The notes: generated from the letters alone by a model not told the origin. A DNA stretch of 64,000 bases from an uncultured Phycisphaerales bacterium (GCA_903871935.1 CAIQIQ010000106.1:62001-126000), one strand, 5' to 3'. Positions 1-8,804 are shown, numbered from the stretch's first letter. Made by a program: numbers and translations.

Positions 1-1
1 A

Positions 2-334
2 ACCCGGGTGTTCGTCCCGGCCACAGTTCTCATAGACAATACTGTTGGCCTGGAAGCCGCCAGCGCTGACGAGAGCTTCTATGTCGTCGGCGTGCCCGGC
101 CAGCATGAATTGCCCGGTTTTCTCGTACCTCTGGACGAACTTGAGGCCCGTGGCATCCCCCGCAAAGTTGCCCGCGAAGTCGCAATGATCGTCAGCCTCC
201 GCACCAGCGTACACACCATCCTGCTCAACCATGAAGGTGGCCTGTGGGAACTGTTGGTGCAAACCGGCAAAGGCCTGCCCGACACCTACACCTTCCGCGT
301 CGGCACCGGTGGCAAATCCGGTTTCCTCGGTTGA
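2..334 (+). CDS. C-terminal part of an unrecognised protein (5' end outside window)
   Basis: The reading frame is open from the left edge of the window to a TGA at 332-334, so only the last ~110 residues are visible. I do not recognise the family. The fragment is soluble-looking, with alternating hydrophobic strands (FYVVGVPG, GFLVPLDELEARGIP, VHTILLNHEGGLWELLV), no membrane segment and no cysteine cluster. The GTG at position 8 could be read as a start, but it has no ribosome binding site in view and the frame continues upstream of it, so a truncated gene is more likely. It ends 37 bp before the next gene on the same strand. Confidence 0.5.
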   Translation, partial: TRVFVPATVLIDNTVGLEAASADESFYVVGVPGQHELPGFLVPLDELEARGIPRKVAREVAMIVSLRTSVHTILLNHEGGLWELLVQTGKGLPDTYTFRVGTGGKSGFLG

Positions 335-358
335 TCGCCAAACCGTCCGCCCTGATGT

Positions 359-364
359 TACACT
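359..364 (+). promoter_or_regulatory. -10-like hexamer TACACT, 7 nt before ATG 372
   Basis: TACACT ends 7 nt upstream of the chosen start codon and no Shine-Dalgarno sequence is present. The same geometry recurs at seven other genes in the window, which suggests a leaderless transcript. Confidence 0.35.
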
Positions 365-371
365 CCCCATC

Positions 372-2816
372 ATGACCACCGCTGATCCCAGCGCCTTGGC
401 CGCCCCTCCTCTGCCTCCGCACGCATCCGTACTCGAATTTACCCGCCTCGCCGGCCATGCCCGCCTGATCGTCGCCGGCATCCTCCTTCTCCTCCGCAGT
501 ACCATCATCGGCCTGTTCCTGCTCATCTGGCCCGCCGTCACCGAGCCCTCCTACGCCGGCGCCATCCTTCCCGATCAGCTCATCGGCGTGATGATCACCG
601 CCGCCCTCATCATCTGGTGCATGCAGTTCCTGATGCCCTGGCAATCCCACCCCATCCGCACCGCCGCATTGACCACCGCCAGCATCCTTCTCTGGACCAG
701 CTTCACGGCCCTGCTGTTCTGGAATGAACCGATGGCCGACCGCCCGGCACATCTCATACGACTCGCCATCGTAATCATTGGCGCTGCCGCCGTGGCTACC
801 ATCGCCGCGCGCTATGCTCGCCTCCTGCTGCAGCCAGGCGGTTCCCTTCCTCTCGATCCATCCACCGCTAGCGCCCCGTCCATAACCCGCTTCTGTGAAT
901 CCTGTGCTGCTCCCCTTGGCGATGCCGAAACCTGCCCCGCCTGCGGCCGATATTCTCCCAAGCCCGACCTCCGTCCCGCTCTGCAGCACGAAACCGCCCG
1001 CATGCAATCCGCCTGGCAACACGGCCTGCTAAGCCTCCGTTGTCTGGCTTTGCTTATCGGCACGCTCATCCTGGCATGCATCGCCAAAATATCCGCCGGC
1101 CAGTTCCTCCATGGCAGCGGCAATCCCGATCCAGTCTTTGTACTGGTTTTCTGGTCCTTCCTCGGCTCGCTCACGGGAGCTGCCTTGGCCTTCCTCTGCA
1201 TCCACCGCCCGCGTCCCTTGGCATCAGCCACCGCGGCCGGTGTGACTCTCCTGGCCCTCGCCACGGGCGCCATCCTGTTGATGCTCGCCGAACCTCCCTT
1301 CGGGGCCATCAACCTCCCACCCCTCTTCTGGCAAGCCGCCGCCCTGGCATCGGCCGCCGCCGCTGGCAGTTCCCTCTTCACCCACTGGCTCCTCACCATC
1401 ATCGTCACCCGCTTCGCGCCCCTCGCCTCGGCGCAACGCATGCTCGGCCGAAAGATCGACCGTCCCGCGCCCGCCAATCTCGCCCCTCCACCCAGCCCGC
1501 GCACCTGCGAGAGTTGCGGCTACCAGCTCGAAGGCCTCCCCGCCACCCGCTGCGACAAGTGCTCCATCGTCGCCCTCCGCTGTCCCGAATGCGGCCACAC
1601 CCAGCCGGCCAATACACTCAATGCCCGCGCGCTGCGCCTCATTTACAAGCTGCACACCATCATTCGCACCATAAGTTGGCTAGGTGGCCTGGGCCTCATA
1701 CTCTGGCTCTCGCTCATGGGGTCCTGGATACTGCTAATCGTGTTCAGCCTGTCGGGAATCCCCTTTGGCCACCACCGTCCCGATTGGGGAGAACTTTGGG
1801 GCATCGCGCTGCTGAGCGTCGTTTTCGTTAGCCCGGTACGCCTTGTGTTGCTGCATGGTCGGCGCCTCTGGCTCATCTCACTACTGGTCGCACTGGTTCC
1901 CGCGGCTGTTGTGCTTCTCGCATCCAGCACTGCGGGCGATTCAAGCGAGGTCATGTGGTACGTCACAGTGTTCTTCCTCCCCTGCTGGCTCGTGATCTCA
2001 TTCTCCATCCCCTACCTCTGGCGCCTGTGGATGCGGATGATCTTCGGCCCTGACATCGGAACTGAGCTGTTTCAGTGGTACCGTTCCCCAGCCTATCGCC
2101 ATCGCTCCGCTGAACAGATTCTAACCGACCCCGATCGCGCCCTCGGTCGCGAAATCCCGCTTCAGTGCGCCGCCTGCAGCACCACCATCCCCGCCATTCA
2201 GGCGACGGCCTGCCCTGCCTGCGGCATTCATTCCCTGCCCTGCCCCGCATGCCAGCAGCGTCACGGCATCTCCGCGGTCCGAGTCGGCTTGGAATCCATC
2301 CTGCATCGCCTCCGCTTCGCCGGCCTGGCATTGCTTGCCCTGGCCGCGGCGTTCGTCGCGGTGATCTTGGTCTTTGCAGACGTCACCAATGGTCTATCTC
2401 TCCTCGCGTTTGTCTGGTGCCCGCAGCCATCTGACTACGCCTACCGCGCCAATTCCCTCGAAACCGTCGCCATTTGCGCGATCCTCTTTGGCATCCTCGG
2501 TGGCATGACAATGATTCGGCGGCCGCCCATCGTTTCCGCCGTCGTCATTGCTCTGATGCATACCCTCTGGTTCGCTGTTGTGCCTCTTGCATTTCGTGGT
2601 GAGCATGGCGGAGCGCCGGTCCCGACTGCTCAAGTGGCGATCAAGCTCCTGGAAATCTTCCTTGGCAGTTGCATCCTCACCTACATCGTCGCCCGACTCT
2701 CCCGCCCCCTGCTTCGCCTCGCCCTATTCTGCATCTCGCCCAACCTCTGCCAGCCCCTCTACCTGTGGATCACCGGAAAGCAGACCCTCAACCAGGCCGG
2801 ACAACAGCTCATCTAG
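372..2816 (+). CDS. Large polytopic membrane protein with three zinc-ribbon blocks
   Basis: An 814-residue protein made of groups of strongly hydrophobic helices separated by cysteine-rich cytosolic-looking blocks. The blocks are paired CxxC knuckles: about residues 175-190 (CESC...CPAC), 379-409 (CESC...CDKC...CPEC) and 599-632 (CAAC...CPAC...CPAC). They look like rubredoxin-type zinc ribbons. The repeated unit of ribbon plus membrane bundle suggests internal triplication. The frame is open back to 231, but the ATG at 372 is preferred: the upstream part would overlap the previous gene, and a TACACT hexamer lies 7 nt before 372. The function is unknown. Proteins that alternate zinc ribbons and membrane helices are common in planctomycetes and usually uncharacterised. 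Confidence 0.75.
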   Translation: MTTADPSALAAPPLPPHASVLEFTRLAGHARLIVAGILLLLRSTIIGLFLLIWPAVTEPSYAGAILPDQLIGVMITAALIIWCMQFLMPWQSHPIRTAALTTASILLWTSFTALLFWNEPMADRPAHLIRLAIVIIGAAAVATIAARYARLLLQPGGSLPLDPSTASAPSITRFCESCAAPLGDAETCPACGRYSPKPDLRPALQHETARMQSAWQHGLLSLRCLALLIGTLILACIAKISAGQFLHGSGNPDPVFVLVFWSFLGSLTGAALAFLCIHRPRPLASATAAGVTLLALATGAILLMLAEPPFGAINLPPLFWQAAALASAAAAGSSLFTHWLLTIIVTRFAPLASAQRMLGRKIDRPAPANLAPPPSPRTCESCGYQLEGLPATRCDKCSIVALRCPECGHTQPANTLNARALRLIYKLHTIIRTISWLGGLGLILWLSLMGSWILLIVFSLSGIPFGHHRPDWGELWGIALLSVVFVSPVRLVLLHGRRLWLISLLVALVPAAVVLLASSTAGDSSEVMWYVTVFFLPCWLVISFSIPYLWRLWMRMIFGPDIGTELFQWYRSPAYRHRSAEQILTDPDRALGREIPLQCAACSTTIPAIQATACPACGIHSLPCPACQQRHGISAVRVGLESILHRLRFAGLALLALAAAFVAVILVFADVTNGLSLLAFVWCPQPSDYAYRANSLETVAICAILFGILGGMTMIRRPPIVSAVVIALMHTLWFAVVPLAFRGEHGGAPVPTAQVAIKLLEIFLGSCILTYIVARLSRPLLRLALFCISPNLCQPLYLWITGKQTLNQAGQQLI

Positions 2817-2955
2817 CCGGATCTCAATCGGCGCACAACTCCTTATGTCACCGATAGTTGTCTCCGTTACGGAATGATCAATAATCACTAAATCCACTCC
2901 CGTCCGCCCTTGCATTACCCCGCCATTCCGCTACCCTCTCCACTCCTTATTCACT

Positions 2956-3360
2956 ATGGAAGTCCTTCAGTCCATCACGTTGTTTGCCCTGGTCGGCGTG
3001 ATCTTCGTTTTCGCCAATCTCACCATTGGCTCCCTGGTCCGGCCATCGCTCCCCAACGTCAGCAAATCCGCCTCCTACGAATGCGGCGAAGTTCCCTTTG
3101 GCACAAGCTGGGTTCAGTTCGACCTTCGCTTCTACATCATCGCCCTGATCTATCTCGTCTTCGACGTTGAAGTTGCCCTCTTCTACCCCTGGGCCGTCGC
3201 CTACGGCGCCAACGCCGCCAACCGCCCCGTTGCCGTGGTCGACATGCTCTTCTTCTTCGGCGTCCTGCTCGTCGGCTACGCCTACCTCTGGAAGTTCGGC
3301 TACCTCGACTGGGTCCGCTCCGCCGCCACCACCAGCCTGAAGAAGCCGCGCGCCACCTAA
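2956..3360 (+). CDS. nuoA: NADH-quinone oxidoreductase subunit A (NuoA), orphan
   Basis: A 134-residue protein of normal NuoA length. It has three membrane helices, the conserved YECGEVPFG segment that follows helix 1, and the RFYIIALIYLVFDVEVALFYPW helix region with its acidic FDVE motif, which is diagnostic for NuoA/NdhC. NuoA is a small membrane subunit of complex I at the junction of the peripheral and membrane arms. In most bacteria nuoA starts the nuo operon. Here no nuoB follows, and the next gene is an unrelated small ORF. The only complex I-like genes nearby are the hydrogenase-related operon at 8.8-18.2 kb on the other strand, which has no NuoA counterpart. Whether this subunit serves a complex I encoded elsewhere cannot be told from this window. 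Confidence 0.93.
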   Translation: MEVLQSITLFALVGVIFVFANLTIGSLVRPSLPNVSKSASYECGEVPFGTSWVQFDLRFYIIALIYLVFDVEVALFYPWAVAYGANAANRPVAVVDMLFFFGVLLVGYAYLWKFGYLDWVRSAATTSLKKPRAT

Positions 3361-3372
3361 ACCACCCTCATT

Positions 3373-3390
3373 CCGCCCCGACAGGGGCGG
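3373..3390 (+). terminator. GC-rich hairpin after nuoA
   Basis: CCGCCCC (3373-3379) and GGGGCGG (3384-3390) form a perfect 7-bp stem with a 4-nt loop, starting 13 nt after the nuoA stop. No T-run follows, so it may stop or stabilise the nuoA transcript rather than act as a classical intrinsic terminator. Confidence 0.4.
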
Positions 3391-3454
3391 CAGACTACAG
3401 CCCAGAGCAAACCGTACTCGGTGCAGCCCTGGGTTAACGAACAAAGAAACGATT

Positions 3455-3471
3455 CTGCCCTGAAAGGGCAG
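3455..3471 (+). repeat. Small hairpin in intergenic palindromic element
   Basis: CTGCCCT and AGGGCAG form a perfect 7-bp stem with a 3-nt loop. Together with the hairpin at 3373-3390 and the CAGCCC/GCCCTGGG halves between them, the 3361-3531 intergenic stretch looks like a REP-type palindromic element. Confidence 0.35.
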
Positions 3472-3518
3472 GAGAGCCATTGCCTTTCGCATGCTTCTCC
3501 CTCAATACCGCATTGCGG

Positions 3519-3524
3519 TACAAT
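3519..3524 (+). promoter_or_regulatory. -10-like hexamer TACAAT, 7 nt before ATG 3532
   Basis: GGTACAAT followed by a C-rich 7-nt spacer and ATG. No ribosome binding site is present. Fits the leaderless pattern seen at several small genes here. Confidence 0.4.
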
Positions 3525-3531
3525 CACCCCC

Positions 3532-3753
3532 ATGCGACCCGCTCCGCGTCCCGATCAGATCGAAGTCGTCGACGACGCCATCGCCGAGATCCTCCGGCAC
3601 AATGGCGGCGCGAAGTCTGTCGAGATGATCGCATCTGCCTGGCGCTTCATGCGCGACGTTCTAGACCGCCAGGTCCGCACAAAGCATCCATCCTGGCCCG
3701 ATGACCAGGTTGCCGCCGAGGTCCGCCGGAGGCTCCTCAATGGATCAACTTGA
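3532..3753 (+). CDS. Small hypothetical protein paired with a nucleotidyltransferase-like gene
   Basis: A 73-residue charged, helix-rich protein (EVVDDAIAEIL, SVEMIASAWRFMRDVLD, DQVAAEVRRRLL). The start is set at ATG 3532 because a TACAAT hexamer lies 7 nt upstream and the upstream extension is low-complexity. It overlaps the next ORF by 14 bp, typical of a translationally coupled two-gene module. My recollection is that such pairs (a small helical protein followed by a GS-x-DxD nucleotidyltransferase) recur in planctomycete genomes. Whether they act as a toxin-antitoxin module is not shown by the sequence. Confidence 0.6.
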   Translation: MRPAPRPDQIEVVDDAIAEILRHNGGAKSVEMIASAWRFMRDVLDRQVRTKHPSWPDDQVAAEVRRRLLNGST

Positions 3754-3913
3754 GTTCCTCAAGATTGTCGCGGACAAGCTCGAACGAGCCGGCCTGCGAT
3801 TCATGGTTGTAGGTTCGTATGCCAGCGGCTATTGGGGCGAGCCGCGCTCTACCTACGACCTCGACGTCCTGGACATCTGGCAAGCCATCCTCCAGCGCGT
3901 GGGCATGGCATAG
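3740..3913 (+). pseudogene. Internally deleted nucleotidyltransferase-like gene
   Basis: Only 57 codons. The first ~43 residues match the start of a minimal nucleotidyltransferase: a helical lead, then VVGSYASGYWGEPRSTYDLDV, which holds the GS motif and a DxD-like acidic pair. Immediately afterwards the frame runs into LDIWQAILQRVGMA and stops. That tail has the character of the C-terminal helix of such proteins, which are normally 150-200 residues. The simplest reading is an in-frame internal deletion that joined the head to the tail and removed the rest of the fold. The 14-bp overlap with the preceding ORF is kept. An intact tiny protein is possible but could not hold an active site. Confidence 0.55.
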
Positions 3914-3927
3914 GCAGTAGGCCACCC

Positions 3928-4051
3928 GCCTCGGGTGGCGCGTGGAACCGCGGAACGACTACCTTGGTGGATATGCCCCAAGTCTCCGACCCGTGAGCCC
4001 CAGAAGTATCTACCAAATTGGCACGCAGTAATGCTCTGCGCCACCCGAGGC
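3928..4051. repeat. 13-bp perfect inverted repeat flanking about 98 bp
   Basis: GCCTCGGGTGGCG at 3928-3940 is the exact reverse complement of the 13 bases at 4039-4051. The left arm also overlaps a local hairpin (GCCACCCG 3921-3928 with CGGGTGGC 3932-3939). The ~98 bp between the arms has no convincing ORF. It lies directly after the deleted nucleotidyltransferase gene and could be a small non-autonomous element or a structured RNA. Confidence 0.45.
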
Positions 4052-4115
4052 AACTCGACGCTGATCCCCCAACTTCTTCCTTTTTCATCCTTCATCCTCC
4101 ATACTTCATCCTTGT

Positions 4116-6590
4116 ATGCTCAACTCCCTCTCCCTCAACGGCGCATGGAAGATCCGCTGGACCGACGGCCAGCGCGGCCGGTCTCATTTCGCCAACCGCG
4201 ACAAGATCGAAGCCGCCCGCTACCTCGACGCTACCGTTCCCGGCGAAGTCCATCTCGACCTCATGCGCCAAGGCGTCATCGCCGACGTCTATCGCGATAC
4301 CAATGTCCTGGCCGCACGCTGGGTTGAGCAATGCATCTGGAGCTATCGCCGCGAATTCCATGTGACCCCGGAAATGCTGGGCGAAAAGCACGTCTGGCTC
4401 AACTTTCAGCAACTTGACCTCGTCGCCAGCGTCGTCCTCAACGGCCAGGAAGTCGGCACACATAACAACGTCTTCTATCCCTGCCGCCTCGATGTCACCG
4501 GCAAACTTCGCCCCGGCACAAACGTGCTTACCGTCCACCTCGACTCCGGCCAGTTCTGGGTCGCCGACAAGCCTTGGGAAGGCTTCGACACCGGCATCGA
4601 CGGCAAACTCCACAAGCGCCACTGGCTCCGCAAGCCCCAAAGCTCTTTCTCATGGGATTGGGCCCCGCGCCTGATCAATATCGGAATTACCGGTGATGTT
4701 CACCTGGAATGGACCGATTCACCTCTCCGCGTCGACCAGCTAGTTCCCCTGGTCACTCTCAGCGACGATCTCGCCACCGGCCATGCCATCGCCCGCATCT
4801 TCATCGAGAATCTCACCACAGGCCCTGTAAGGGCGACGATTACTGCCACCATCGCCGGCCAGGCTGCCTCAACCGAGATCGAGGCCAAACCCGGTCTCCA
4901 CCCCTACGAAGTAAAGCTCACCGTCAACCAGCCCGAACTCTGGTGGCCGGTCGGCCACGGTGCCGCCAAACTCTATGACCTGGCCGTTACCGTCCAACTC
5001 GGCGATCAGCCCATCGCCCAGCGCCTCGCCAAAGTCGGCTTCCGCCATGTCCGCGTCAACCAGGACAAGCACCCCGTCGCCGGCCGGTACTTCATCATCG
5101 AGATCAACCGCAAGCCGATCTTCTGCAAGGGCGGCAACTTCATCCCGGCCGACATGATCTACTCCCGCCCCGATCGCGCCCGCTACGACAAGCTCACCGA
5201 CCTCGCACTCGAAGCCAACTTCAATCTCCTGCGCATCTGGGGCGGCGGCAAGTATGAGACCGACGATTTCTACGAACTCTGCGACGCCAAAGGCATCCTC
5301 GTCTGGCAGGAGTTCATCTTCGCCTGCTCCAAATATCCCGTCATCAACCAGGAGTTCAACGAGAACGTCAAAGCCGAAGCCCGTCACAATATCCGCCGCC
5401 TTGCCCGCCATCCCAGTCTGATCGTCTGGTGCGGCAACAACGAGATGGAAATGGCCAACTGGGACTGGGGCTACGACAAGGGTGTCGTCCTTCCCGACTA
5501 TTCCCTCTTCCATCTCACTCTCCCGCGTCTGATGGGCCAGGAAGATCCCACCCGCTATTACCAACCCTCCAGCCCCTTCTCGCCGGATGGCCGCCCGCCC
5601 GGCGAATACGAAACCGGCGACCAGCACCCCTGGTTCCTGGGCTTCTTCGATACCGATTACCGCAAGTATCGCCCCATCGAGCCGCGTTTCCCCAATGAAG
5701 GCGGCTGCATGGGCCCCACTTCGCTGCCCACCATGCTCGCCTGCCTGCCCGAAGGGCAGCGCTATCCGCACTCCTTCGCCTGGCAGGTGCACGACAATGC
5801 GATCTCCATGTGGGAAGAACCCAGCCCAATCGACGTGATGATCGACCTCCACATCGGCCGCGATGTGAACAAGATGAGTGTCGAGGAATACACCTTCCGC
5901 GGCGGCCTCGTGCAAGCCGAGGCCCTCAAGGAATACTGCGACGCCTTCCGCCATAAAATGTTCAACTGTGCCAGCGCCATCTTCTGGATGTACAACGACA
6001 CCTGGCCCTGCACCCGCTCCTGGACCATCGTCGACTACTACCTCCGCCGCACCCCCTCCTTCTGGTCGGTCAAGCGCTCGATGCAACCCGTCAACGTGAT
6101 CCTCTCCGAAGAAGGCGACCAGATCATCATCTACGGCGTCAACGAATCTCTCCAAGCCATCACCGCCGACCTCCGCTACGGCATCTTCCACCTCGCCGGC
6201 GGTCTATACCCCATGGACGAGAAGACCCAGGTCCTCCTCCCCCCAAACACCAGCACCAAAGTCGCCACCTTCCCCAAGACAGAATGGCCCAACCCCAACA
6301 CCTCTCTCGCCTTCGCCACCCTAATGCAAGGCGACACTCTCATCGCCCGCAACCGCCTGATCCTCCCGCTCCTAAAGGAGCTTTCATGGCCCAAGCCCAA
6401 CGTGAAAGTTGATCTCCAGCCCGGCCGCGCCACCTTCACCAGCCCCACCTTCGCCTGGGGCATCTGCCTCGACCTCAATGGCGAAACCCCCCTCCCCGAC
6501 AACATGTTCGACCTCTACCCCGCCCAACCCTACACCATCCCCTGGACCGCCAAGGAGCCCCCAACCATCCTCCACATCGGCAACCTGTAG
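4116..6590 (+). CDS. GH2 beta-mannosidase
   Basis: 824 residues, the usual length for bacterial GH2 beta-mannosidases. The order is the family order: sugar-binding jelly roll with LNGAWKIRW and VPGEVHLDLMRQG near the N-terminus, immunoglobulin-like domain, then the TIM barrel with GGNFIPADMIY and NLLRIWGGGKYE. The acid/base glutamate is in WCGNNEMEM (Glu443) and the nucleophile candidate is Glu528 in the FPNEGG segment. The enzyme would release mannose from the non-reducing ends of beta-mannosides. No signal peptide is visible (MLNSLSLNGAW), so it probably acts in the cytoplasm on imported mannan or glycan fragments. The next gene starts 25 bp downstream but is unrelated. Confidence 0.93.
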   Translation: MLNSLSLNGAWKIRWTDGQRGRSHFANRDKIEAARYLDATVPGEVHLDLMRQGVIADVYRDTNVLAARWVEQCIWSYRREFHVTPEMLGEKHVWLNFQQLDLVASVVLNGQEVGTHNNVFYPCRLDVTGKLRPGTNVLTVHLDSGQFWVADKPWEGFDTGIDGKLHKRHWLRKPQSSFSWDWAPRLINIGITGDVHLEWTDSPLRVDQLVPLVTLSDDLATGHAIARIFIENLTTGPVRATITATIAGQAASTEIEAKPGLHPYEVKLTVNQPELWWPVGHGAAKLYDLAVTVQLGDQPIAQRLAKVGFRHVRVNQDKHPVAGRYFIIEINRKPIFCKGGNFIPADMIYSRPDRARYDKLTDLALEANFNLLRIWGGGKYETDDFYELCDAKGILVWQEFIFACSKYPVINQEFNENVKAEARHNIRRLARHPSLIVWCGNNEMEMANWDWGYDKGVVLPDYSLFHLTLPRLMGQEDPTRYYQPSSPFSPDGRPPGEYETGDQHPWFLGFFDTDYRKYRPIEPRFPNEGGCMGPTSLPTMLACLPEGQRYPHSFAWQVHDNAISMWEEPSPIDVMIDLHIGRDVNKMSVEEYTFRGGLVQAEALKEYCDAFRHKMFNCASAIFWMYNDTWPCTRSWTIVDYYLRRTPSFWSVKRSMQPVNVILSEEGDQIIIYGVNESLQAITADLRYGIFHLAGGLYPMDEKTQVLLPPNTSTKVATFPKTEWPNPNTSLAFATLMQGDTLIARNRLILPLLKELSWPKPNVKVDLQPGRATFTSPTFAWGICLDLNGETPLPDNMFDLYPAQPYTIPWTAKEPPTILHIGNL

Positions 6591-6615
6591 GCTCAACAAT
6601 GAGGAACGATGAGTC

Positions 6616-7422
6616 ATGGTAATCCACTACACGCTGTCCTGGACTGACTACCGCGAAATGCTGGCTGCCATGGGATTCTCGCGCCGCTGGCTGCGCTATG
6701 GACTGTTCGCATGGATAGGTCTGATCCTGCCGGCCTTGGCTGCACAGGAATGGTCTGCAGCCGGAAAAGACCAAAGTGCGCCCGCGGTAATGCTCCGGTC
6801 TGGCTTGCAGATGCTGCCCCTCGGTTTTCTTCTTGTCGGTTGGATCGGCCTCATCGTTATGAATCGCCGTCAGATAATGAGGTCTAGAGACATCCGCGAT
6901 GAGACCTGTTGGCTGCTGGCGGGGATCGGCGTGATCGGTCTAATCGCGGGATTGGTGTTGCTGATCGTGATGCCCAATCATCTCAGCGGTTCGTTCTGGA
7001 TATGGATCTCACTGATCGTGATCTACACGGTGCTGTTCAGTGGCGCGCTCTTTGGACGCGCACAGCGCAAGATCTGGGATGCGCAAACAGATCAGCGTCG
7101 TCCAAAGCAAATGGAACTTGCTGCCGAGGGCATCGTCCTGTCCGATGGAGTCACTCGCTTTGAATATAATTGGGACGCATTTATCTCCAGCAGAGAGACA
7201 GAGACTCTGTTCGTGCTGGTGATCAATCGCTACTCGGGATTGGCTGTTCCCAAACGTGCGTTCCCTGATGCCGAGGCGGCCAACGCCTTTGGCGCAGCGC
7301 TCAAACAGAACATCGTCCCGCACACCGGCGGCTTTCCCATCCGCCCATGCCCGCCGCCCCTCACTTCCAGCGCCGATCTCCCCGTAGCACGCCTGGCCGC
7401 GCGAGATGATGCTCAGCCGTGA
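6616..7422 (+). CDS. Membrane protein with YcxB-like C-terminal domain
   Basis: 268 residues. The N-terminal half has about four hydrophobic helices (near residues 18-36, 57-75, 99-120 and 126-146). The C-terminal soluble part follows the pattern of the YcxB-like domain: LAAEGIVLSDGVTRFEYNWDAFISSRETETLFVLVI, then a PKRAF motif. YcxB-like proteins are small membrane proteins without an established role. Start ATG 6616 is the first after the preceding stop and keeps the N-terminal YTLSWTDYREM segment. The gene is convergent with the URO-D family gene, with only an 8-bp gap between stops. It follows the beta-mannosidase closely, but functional linkage is not implied. Confidence 0.7.
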   Translation: MVIHYTLSWTDYREMLAAMGFSRRWLRYGLFAWIGLILPALAAQEWSAAGKDQSAPAVMLRSGLQMLPLGFLLVGWIGLIVMNRRQIMRSRDIRDETCWLLAGIGVIGLIAGLVLLIVMPNHLSGSFWIWISLIVIYTVLFSGALFGRAQRKIWDAQTDQRRPKQMELAAEGIVLSDGVTRFEYNWDAFISSRETETLFVLVINRYSGLAVPKRAFPDAEAANAFGAALKQNIVPHTGGFPIRPCPPPLTSSADLPVARLAARDDAQP

Positions 7423-7430
7423 ATCCGCGT

Positions 7431-8609
7431 TTACCCGCCCAGTTGCACCATCCGCTTCCGATAGTGCATGTAGTTCTCAAAACTGACTTCCTCGGGCGTG
7501 CCATGATCGACGCAGGGAATATACCCGCCGCGCTCGCGCATAAAGGGGACGATGCTATCAACCATCGTGTCGATGTCTTTCTTCGTCTTCGCCAGAACGC
7601 GCTTGTCGATGCCGCCCCGCATGATCAGCTTCGGGTACTTCTTGCGGATTGCCGCAACATTGCACCCACTAGCGACCTCAAACGGGCTCATGGAGTCCAT
7701 GCCGATGCCATCGCGGTAGATGTCGATCACCGGCCGGCAGTCGCCATCGGTATCGATCTGCACATACAGATGCCTCTTCTTGTCGATCTGCCGTGTGCGA
7801 AGGTTCGTGATGATCTGCTGATAATACGGAATCAGAAACTCACGCATCATGTCCGGCGAAATCAGCGACCCACCCTTGTAGCAGATATCCTCGGCGAAGA
7901 AGATCTCATCCAAAGTAATGAACTTCTGGTGATGGGCGATGATCGCGTCGGCCACCTCGAACCATTGTCGCATGCAGGCGTGGATCAGTTCCGGCTGATC
8001 GATCACGTTGTACAGCACACCCTCAGGCCCCATCAGGCTGCGGAGATACATATAGCCGCCGATCAGGCCCTCAGTGATGATCAGGCCCTTGGCCGCCGCC
8101 TCTCGACCCTCCAGCGCAGCCTTCTCCGCGTCGATGTAGCGCTGCGGCGTCTTGGCGTCCAGGCGTGGCCGCACCAGTTCTTCCCAACTCTTCATATCCT
8201 TGACGGGATGATCCACATACTCGGGCATGAACCCGACCCGCCGGCCCTTGAAAAACAGCACATGCCGCCCCGCGAAATCCTGCACGACCTCCGTCTCACC
8301 CCGATCCTCGATCAGCTTCTCTTCAAAGCTGGGATAGAAGGGAGCTTCGCACCAGCCCAGGTTCCACGTCTGAAAACTCCCCGGCTCATCAAACGTGAAA
8401 AGCTGTTTGAAGTCGGCGTCCTCCGGCATCCCCTCTTTCTTCCAGCGTTCCAGGGCGCCAGGCATCAGCCAGAACTCGCAGCGATACAGCGGCGCCCCCG
8501 GCACGCGCTCATAAGCATCCCGCCGTCGCTTGGCCGCCGGCGTCCAGTTCTCGCGCGGAGCAAGGGCATGCACGCCATCACGAATCGCTGTTGCACTCAC
8601 TGCTGTCAT
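7431..8609 (-). CDS. Uroporphyrinogen decarboxylase-family protein (methyltransferase-like)
   Basis: 392 residues with the URO-D/MtaA fold signature: a TIM-barrel-like sequence with GLIGGYMYLRSLMGPEG, the DEIFFAEDICYKGGSLISPDMMREF segment, VQIDTDGDCRPVIDIY, and a C-terminal RGGIDKRVLA...GGYIPCVDHGTPEEVSFENY. True HemE carries an N-terminal RQAGR motif, which is absent. This is therefore one of the divergent URO-D paralogues that planctomycetes hold in many copies, some being corrinoid or methyl-group transferases. The ATG at 8609 is chosen over the TTG at 8615 because AGGAG sits 6 nt before it. It lies 195 bp downstream of the hydrogenase-related operon on the same strand, probably under its own promoter. 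Confidence 0.85.
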   Translation of the reverse strand: MTAVSATAIRDGVHALAPRENWTPAAKRRRDAYERVPGAPLYRCEFWLMPGALERWKKEGMPEDADFKQLFTFDEPGSFQTWNLGWCEAPFYPSFEEKLIEDRGETEVVQDFAGRHVLFFKGRRVGFMPEYVDHPVKDMKSWEELVRPRLDAKTPQRYIDAEKAALEGREAAAKGLIITEGLIGGYMYLRSLMGPEGVLYNVIDQPELIHACMRQWFEVADAIIAHHQKFITLDEIFFAEDICYKGGSLISPDMMREFLIPYYQQIITNLRTRQIDKKRHLYVQIDTDGDCRPVIDIYRDGIGMDSMSPFEVASGCNVAAIRKKYPKLIMRGGIDKRVLAKTKKDIDTMVDSIVPFMRERGGYIPCVDHGTPEEVSFENYMHYRKRMVQLGG

Positions 8610-8679
8610 GGTCAACTCCTACGGTGTCCTGGCATCAATCAAGAGGCGGCACTTTACCGCAAACCGGCGACGAATGAAG

Positions 8680-8693
8680 CGCGCACATGCGCG
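8680..8693. promoter_or_regulatory. Palindromic operator candidate upstream of the URO-D family gene
   Basis: CGCGCA-CA-TGCGCG, a 6-2-6 palindrome about 70 bp before the start codon at 8609. A TATAGA-like sequence on the minus strand lies just upstream (around 8700-8712). The 195-bp gap to the preceding operon is otherwise non-coding. Confidence 0.3.
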
Positions 8694-8804
8694 AAGTACC
8701 TATATCTATACGGGTAGTTTCGACACTTCCGGTTGACGGAGTTGGGGGGCAAGGACTTACGGGTGGCCAAGCCGAGGTGCATCGAGTGCTCACTCCGCGC
8801 CACC

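Noticed and set aside
4869..6191. 440-codon open frame antisense to the beta-mannosidase
   Set aside because: Shadow of a well-supported GH2 gene; val/gly/glu-rich with no motif.
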